Source of the DNA: JBCBJZ01 sp038522635
GTDB taxonomy: Bacteria > Pseudomonadota > Alphaproteobacteria > Rhizobiales > Hyphomicrobiaceae
NCBI GenBank assembly: GCA_038522635.1
Contig: JBCBJZ010000071.1
Coordinates: 1 to 17,630 of the forward strand
DNA: 17,630 bases
Direction: 5' to 3'
Part shown: positions 14,781 through 17,630 of the stretch, piece after piece
Position numbering within the stretch: the first letter of the stretch is position 1
How the letters are laid out: every line of letters starts with the position of its first letter
The notes under the pieces: model-generated
Databases searched by the model: none
The model's input: the letters and a program-made list of their open reading frames with translations, nothing else
What the model was told of the DNA's origin: nothing
Translations under genes and position numbers: made by a program

Positions 14781-16008
14781 CGCGGAAGCGGCGGAACACC
14801 AACGTCGCATTGGTGCCGCCGAAACCGAAGCTGTTCGACATCACACAGTTAAGGTCAACGTCGTCACGGCGTTGACGCGCGATCGGCAGGCCCTCGAAGG
14901 CAGGATCGAGGGTTTCGATGTGGGCGCTCTCGCACACGAAACGGTGCTTCATCATGAGGATGGAAAAGATCGCTTCCTGCACGCCGATGGCGCCGAGCGA
15001 GTGCCCGGTGAGCGACTTGGTGGCGGAGATATGCGGCATGGCGCTGCCGAACACCTCGCGCAACGCTTCAACCTCAACGGCGTCGCCGACGGGCGTGGCC
15101 GTCGCATGCGGGTTGACGTAGTCGATCGGCCCGCCAATGCCGTCGCCGCTAAGACCTTCCATGGCGAGCTGCATACAGCGCACCGCACCTTCGCCCGACG
15201 GGGCCACCATGTCGTGGCCATCTGATGTGGCGCCGTAGCCGACAACTTCAGCGTAGATCGGCGCATCGCGGGCGATCGCGTGGTCGAGTTCCTCAAGCAC
15301 AAGCACGCCCGCGCCGCCGGCGATCACGAAGCCATCGCGGTCTTTATCGAAGGCCCGGCTTGCCCTTGCGGGATCAGCATTGTGCGCCGATGACATCGCA
15401 CCCATGCTGTCGAACAGCACCGAAAGCGTCCAATGCAGCTCCTCGCAGCCGCCGGCAAACACGATGTCCTGCTTGCCCCATTGGATCAGTTCAGCGGCGT
15501 TACCGATGCAGTGCGCCGACGTCGAGCAAGCAGATGAGATCGAATAGTTGACGCCTTTGATTTCAAAGCTCGTGGCAAGCGCGGCCGACGGGCCTGAGCA
15601 CATCGCCTTGGGCACTTCGAACGGCCCAACGCGCTTGGGGCCTTTGGTTTCGGTGGTCTCCGCGGCGCGCACGATCGACAAGGTTGAGGGCCCACCCGAG
15701 CCCATCACGATCCCGGTGCGTGGGTTCACCACCAGGTCCTGCGGCAGGCGCGCATCCTTGATGGCCTCATCCATGGCGTAATAGTTCCACGCCACGCCTT
15801 CTTCCATGAAGCGGCGGGGTTTGCGCGGCACACTCTCTTTAACATCCAGGTTTGGCGCGCCATGCACGTGACAGCGAAAGCCGCGTTCGGCGTAGTCGGC
15901 CGCATGGACGATGCCGGAGCGCGCCTCGCGCAGGGCGTCAACCACCTCCGCCTGGGTGTTGCCGATGCTGGAGACGATCCCCAGACCGGTGACGACGACA
16001 CGTCTCAT
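14770..16008 (-). CDS. fabB: 3-oxoacyl-ACP synthase I (beta-ketoacyl-ACP synthase I)
   Basis: FabB elongates unsaturated acyl-ACP by Claisen condensation with malonyl-ACP. The 412-residue protein has the KAS active site: nucleophile Cys161 in SISSACSTSAHCIG, His301 in VNPHATATPVGD, Lys331 and His336 in SATKSLTGHSLGA. The C-terminal glycine loop is VMSNSFGFGGTNATLVFR. These positions are within three residues of E. coli FabB (Cys163, His298, Lys328, His333). The usual HGT at the first His is HAT here, as I recall from other rhizobial FabB. GAAGGA lies upstream of the ATG at 16008. It is 196 bp downstream of fabA, with which it should form the unsaturated fatty acid pathway; the gap holds a 19-bp tandem repeat. 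Confidence 0.96.
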   Translation of the reverse strand: MRRVVVTGLGIVSSIGNTQAEVVDALREARSGIVHAADYAERGFRCHVHGAPNLDVKESVPRKPRRFMEEGVAWNYYAMDEAIKDARLPQDLVVNPRTGIVMGSGGPSTLSIVRAAETTETKGPKRVGPFEVPKAMCSGPSAALATSFEIKGVNYSISSACSTSAHCIGNAAELIQWGKQDIVFAGGCEELHWTLSVLFDSMGAMSSAHNADPARASRAFDKDRDGFVIAGGAGVLVLEELDHAIARDAPIYAEVVGYGATSDGHDMVAPSGEGAVRCMQLAMEGLSGDGIGGPIDYVNPHATATPVGDAVEVEALREVFGSAMPHISATKSLTGHSLGAIGVQEAIFSILMMKHRFVCESAHIETLDPAFEGLPIARQRRDDVDLNCVMSNSFGFGGTNATLVFRRFREGR

Positions 16009-16136
16009 CGCGAAGGTCCTTCAAAGCTGGAGTGCGCAGGCGTGGTAACAGGTAAGCGCCGGCTTTGGAATGCTCCTGGCTCAACGCGCGTGCAGGGCAG
16101 CGCGGGTCTGACGGCGTGAGCCTGAGGGCCGTTGTC

Positions 16137-16174
16137 GCGCAGCGTTATCAGTGATGCGCAGCGATATCAGTGAC
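16137..16174. repeat. 19-bp tandem repeat in the fabA-fabB gap
   Basis: GCGCAGCGTTATCAGTGAT (16137-16155) is followed immediately by GCGCAGCGATATCAGTGAC (16156-16174): 17 of 19 positions are identical. Each unit contains the short palindrome ATCA-G-TGAT, imperfect in the second unit. It lies about 130 bp upstream of the fabB start codon. It may be a paired operator for fabB; this is inferred from position and structure only. Confidence 0.6.
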
Positions 16175-16204
16175 ATGCCGCTCTCGCGGGGCCGAGCGAA
16201 GCGC

Positions 16205-16735
16205 CTACGCTGGCGCGGGCTCGGCGTCGAACAGGCCAACGCGAAGGTCTTTTGCCGTATAGATCGTTTTGCCGTCCGCGCGCAGTTCGCCATCAGCGAT
16301 CGCGAGCTTCAACTTGCGCAAGATGATGCGCTTGAGATCGATGACGTACTCGAGCTTGCCGGTGGTGGGCACAACCATGTCGGTGAATTTCACCTCACCC
16401 ACGCCAAGCGCCCGGCCGCGGCCCGGCGCGCCGAGCCAGCCGAGGAAAAAGCCGGTGAGCTGCCACAGCGCGTCAAGGCCAAGGCAGCCCGGCATCACCG
16501 GATCGCCCTTAAAGTGGCAGGCGAAAAACCAGTCGAGATCGGGGTTACCGGCAACGTTCAATTCTGCCACGATCCGCCCTTTGTCGTGCGCGCCACCGGT
16601 CTCACTGATTTCGGCAATGCGTTGAAACATCAACATCGGTGGGAGTGGCAGTTGCGCGTTGCCCGGCCCAAACAGCTCACCGCGACCACAAGCAAGCAGG
16701 TCTTCGTATTCATAATGCGATCGCCGCTCGCTCAT
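16205..16735 (-). CDS. fabA: 3-hydroxydecanoyl-ACP dehydratase/isomerase
   Basis: FabA dehydrates 3-hydroxydecanoyl-ACP and isomerises trans-2 to cis-3-decenoyl-ACP, the committed step of anaerobic-type unsaturated fatty acid synthesis. The 176-residue hot-dog-fold protein is close to the E. coli length (172). The active site is visible: His74 in WFFACHFKGDPVMPG and Asp88 in CLGLDALWQL, matching E. coli His70 and Asp84. Met34-Phe37 in PLPPMLMFQRI and GEVKFTDMVVPTTG are further FabA hallmarks. Start at 16735 with GAGG close upstream. It is the first gene of the fabA-fabB-fabI run, divergent from irr with a 359-bp intergenic region containing an inverted repeat 31 bp upstream of this gene. Confidence 0.96.
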   Translation of the reverse strand: MSERRSHYEYEDLLACGRGELFGPGNAQLPLPPMLMFQRIAEISETGGAHDKGRIVAELNVAGNPDLDWFFACHFKGDPVMPGCLGLDALWQLTGFFLGWLGAPGRGRALGVGEVKFTDMVVPTTGKLEYVIDLKRIILRKLKLAIADGELRADGKTIYTAKDLRVGLFDAEPAPA

Positions 16736-16766
16736 GGGGCCCTCGGAAGCTGACAGACGTTAGGGA

Positions 16767-16785
16767 AACGTTCGTGGTGAACGTT
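16767..16785. promoter_or_regulatory. Perfect 7-bp inverted repeat upstream of fabA (candidate operator)
   Basis: AACGTTC-GTGGT-GAACGTT, two perfect 7-bp arms with a 5-nt spacer, lies 31 bp upstream of the fabA start codon. A further ACGTT is present at 16757-16762. The symmetry and position suit a dimeric repressor or activator site. The cognate regulator is unknown. Confidence 0.45.
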
Positions 16786-17011
16786 GAGAGAGACTAGGCC
16801 AGGAACACCGCTCATGCCGTGCGAAACGATCAGGTGTTGTGCCGTTTTTCAGTCTCAGCGCCGCCCGCCGCAGCGCATCGGCTCGCTTAGCACGTTTACC
16901 ATGTCTTTCCAATGCGAGCCGTTGCGGGCCCATGCCAGCGGATGCAGGAGCGCGTTGAGAGGCGAGGCGCAGGCTTTGAGCGGCCGTGCGGCGCGCGATG
17001 AGGGATCTCGG

Positions 17012-17040
17012 TTGCCCCTTGCAGCGTGAAAGCCTATGTT
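17012..17040 (+). promoter_or_regulatory. Possible sigma-70-type promoter of irr
   Basis: TTGCCC at 17012-17017 and TATGTT at 17035-17040 are separated by exactly 17 nt, each matching the consensus at 4 of 6 positions. The predicted transcript would have a leader of about 48 nt before the ATG at 17095. Support is modest, since such matches occur by chance. Confidence 0.3.
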
Positions 17041-17094
17041 AGCCGAGCCACCCACACGAAGTCTTTGAATCTTATCGAGCCTGCAGACCTGTCC

Positions 17095-17559
17095 ATGACC
17101 GACACGCCCACCTCGACCACGTCTACGCCAACCGCTGGCGGATGTAGCACGAAGCGCTCGCTTGTGGCGCTGACGGAACGTTTGCGTGAAGCCGGGTTGC
17201 GCCCAACGCGTCAACGGCTCGCGTTGAGCGCGCGACTGTTTGCGAACGGCGATCGGCACGCCACGGCGGAAATGCTGCACGAAGAGGTTGTGCGCGCGGG
17301 TGAGCGGGTGTCGCTGGCGACCGTCTACAACACACTGCACCAGTTCAAGCGTGCCGGTTTGTTGCGTGAGCTGACCGTGGAAGGTGCCAAAACCTATTTC
17401 GACACCAACACGTCCGACCACAGTCATTATTTCGATGAGACCACCGGCGCGGTGATGGACATCCCCGTGCAGGATCTGCAGATCGAGCGCATGCCGACGC
17501 CGCCCGAGGGTTACGAGATCTCGCACATCGATGTCGTGGTGCGTCTGCGCAAAGCCTAG
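17095..17559 (+). CDS. irr: Fur-family iron response regulator Irr
   Basis: Irr is the haem-responsive Fur-family transcription factor that controls iron and haem genes in Hyphomicrobiales and related groups. The 154-residue protein has the winged-helix region REAGLRPTRQRLALSARLF (31-49), followed by ATAEMLHEEV and RVSLATVYNTLHQFKRAGLL (71-90). The dimerisation domain carries the Irr-type DTNTSDHSHYFDE (103-115). Irr proteins generally have HHH here, where haem binds; this one has H109-S110-H111. No N-terminal GCPWHD haem motif is present, only Cys17. I chose the ATG at 17095 because the upstream extension (from 17026) is not family-like; the Shine-Dalgarno sequence is weak. Placement beside fabA-fabB-fabI is the conserved Hyphomicrobiales context. 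The TAG stop (17557-17559) forms part of palindrome copy C. Confidence 0.9.
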   Translation: MTDTPTSTTSTPTAGGCSTKRSLVALTERLREAGLRPTRQRLALSARLFANGDRHATAEMLHEEVVRAGERVSLATVYNTLHQFKRAGLLRELTVEGAKTYFDTNTSDHSHYFDETTGAVMDIPVQDLQIERMPTPPEGYEISHIDVVVRLRKA

Positions 17560-17621
17560 ATCATCGGGCGATTTATCGGGATCACCACAGGTGAGCCCGA
17601 AATCGCCCAAAGATGATCTAG
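17556..17621 (+). repeat. Dispersed palindromic element, copy C (best preserved)
   Basis: This 66-bp palindrome has perfect 10-bp ends (CTAGATCATC / GATGATCTAG). The arm GGGCGATTT-AT-CGGGATCACC pairs with GGTGAGCCCG-AAATCGCCC around an ACA loop, leaving only a 2-nt bulge, one mismatch and an AAA bulge. The irr TAG stop is inside the left end. The element continues to, or close to, the window edge. Confidence 0.85.
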
Positions 17622-17630
17622 TCTTAAAGT

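Larger units (their letters stand above)
16736..17094. other. Divergent fabA-irr intergenic region
   Basis: These 359 bp contain no supportable gene; an 81-codon frame at 16784-17029 has no family features or Shine-Dalgarno sequence. Two sites can be pointed out: the inverted repeat at 16767-16785 and a possible irr promoter at 17012-17040. I see no clear ICE/IRO-like Irr site. Confidence 0.5.

Noticed and set aside
16146..16155. Resemblance of TATCAGTGAT to the core of the tet operator
   Set aside because: Only the short core matches, there is no tetR or tetA in the window, and the site is upstream of fabB. It is best treated as a coincidence within the tandem repeat.
16784..17029. 81-codon plus-strand frame in the fabA-irr gap
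   Set aside because: No Shine-Dalgarno sequence, no recognisable domain and no coding-like composition; it is more likely promoter DNA.
16855..17610. 251-codon minus-strand frame over irr
   Set aside because: It is the antisense shadow of irr and has no family features.

Overview
The window looks like chromosomal housekeeping DNA from a GC-rich alphaproteobacterium, most likely of the order Hyphomicrobiales (Rhizobiales). The grounds are a fabA-fabB-fabI block next to an Irr-type Fur-family regulator, a PhyR-type general-stress response regulator with an EcfG-type promoter motif upstream, a DinB with the N-terminal CxxC...CxxC head familiar from alphaproteobacteria, and rhizobial-style palindromic intergenic elements. 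I see no phage, transposase, integrase, CRISPR array or toxin-antitoxin pair.

Layout. 1-338: 3' end of an enoyl-CoA hydratase gene (+). 339-493: two adjacent long palindromes. 494-4242, all on the minus strand and read right to left: phyR, a 52-residue membrane protein, dinB (DNA polymerase IV) and a D-2-hydroxyacid dehydrogenase. 4243-4983: a 741-bp gene-free divergent region with a GGAAC-N16-CGTT promoter motif facing phyR. 4984-6681 (+): a polytopic O-antigen ligase/polymerase-like protein with a long Pro/Ala-rich tail. 6723-9997 (minus): def, fmt, a secreted Gly/Arg/Phe-rich protein of unknown function, and truA. 10163-11998 (+): recJ. 12147-12221 (+): tRNA-Glu(UUC). 12369-13727 (+): rimO. 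13739-16735 (minus): fabA, fabB, fabI. 17095-17559 (+): irr, divergent from fabA.

How the genes work together. FabA introduces and isomerises the double bond at C10, FabB elongates the unsaturated chain, and FabI reduces enoyl-ACP. Together they form the anaerobic-type unsaturated fatty acid pathway. Def and Fmt act on the formyl-Met cycle, and TruA, RimO and tRNA-Glu also belong to translation. RecJ and DinB belong to DNA repair and damage tolerance. PhyR is the anti-anti-sigma switch of the general stress response, but its usual partners nepR and ecfG are not in the window. Irr is the iron/haem-responsive regulator of this clade.

The most unusual content is non-coding. A 61-70 bp palindrome occurs three times, always directly after a gene and in two cases supplying or overlapping the TAG stop. 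A second, unrelated long palindrome lies beside the first copy. The fabB leader holds a 19-bp tandem repeat, and the fabA upstream region holds a 19-bp inverted repeat. Several housekeeping proteins also carry odd insertions: a peptide deformylase linker, an acidic tandem repeat in RimO, and an HSH triplet where Irr usually has HHH. I found no convincing new multi-gene system.
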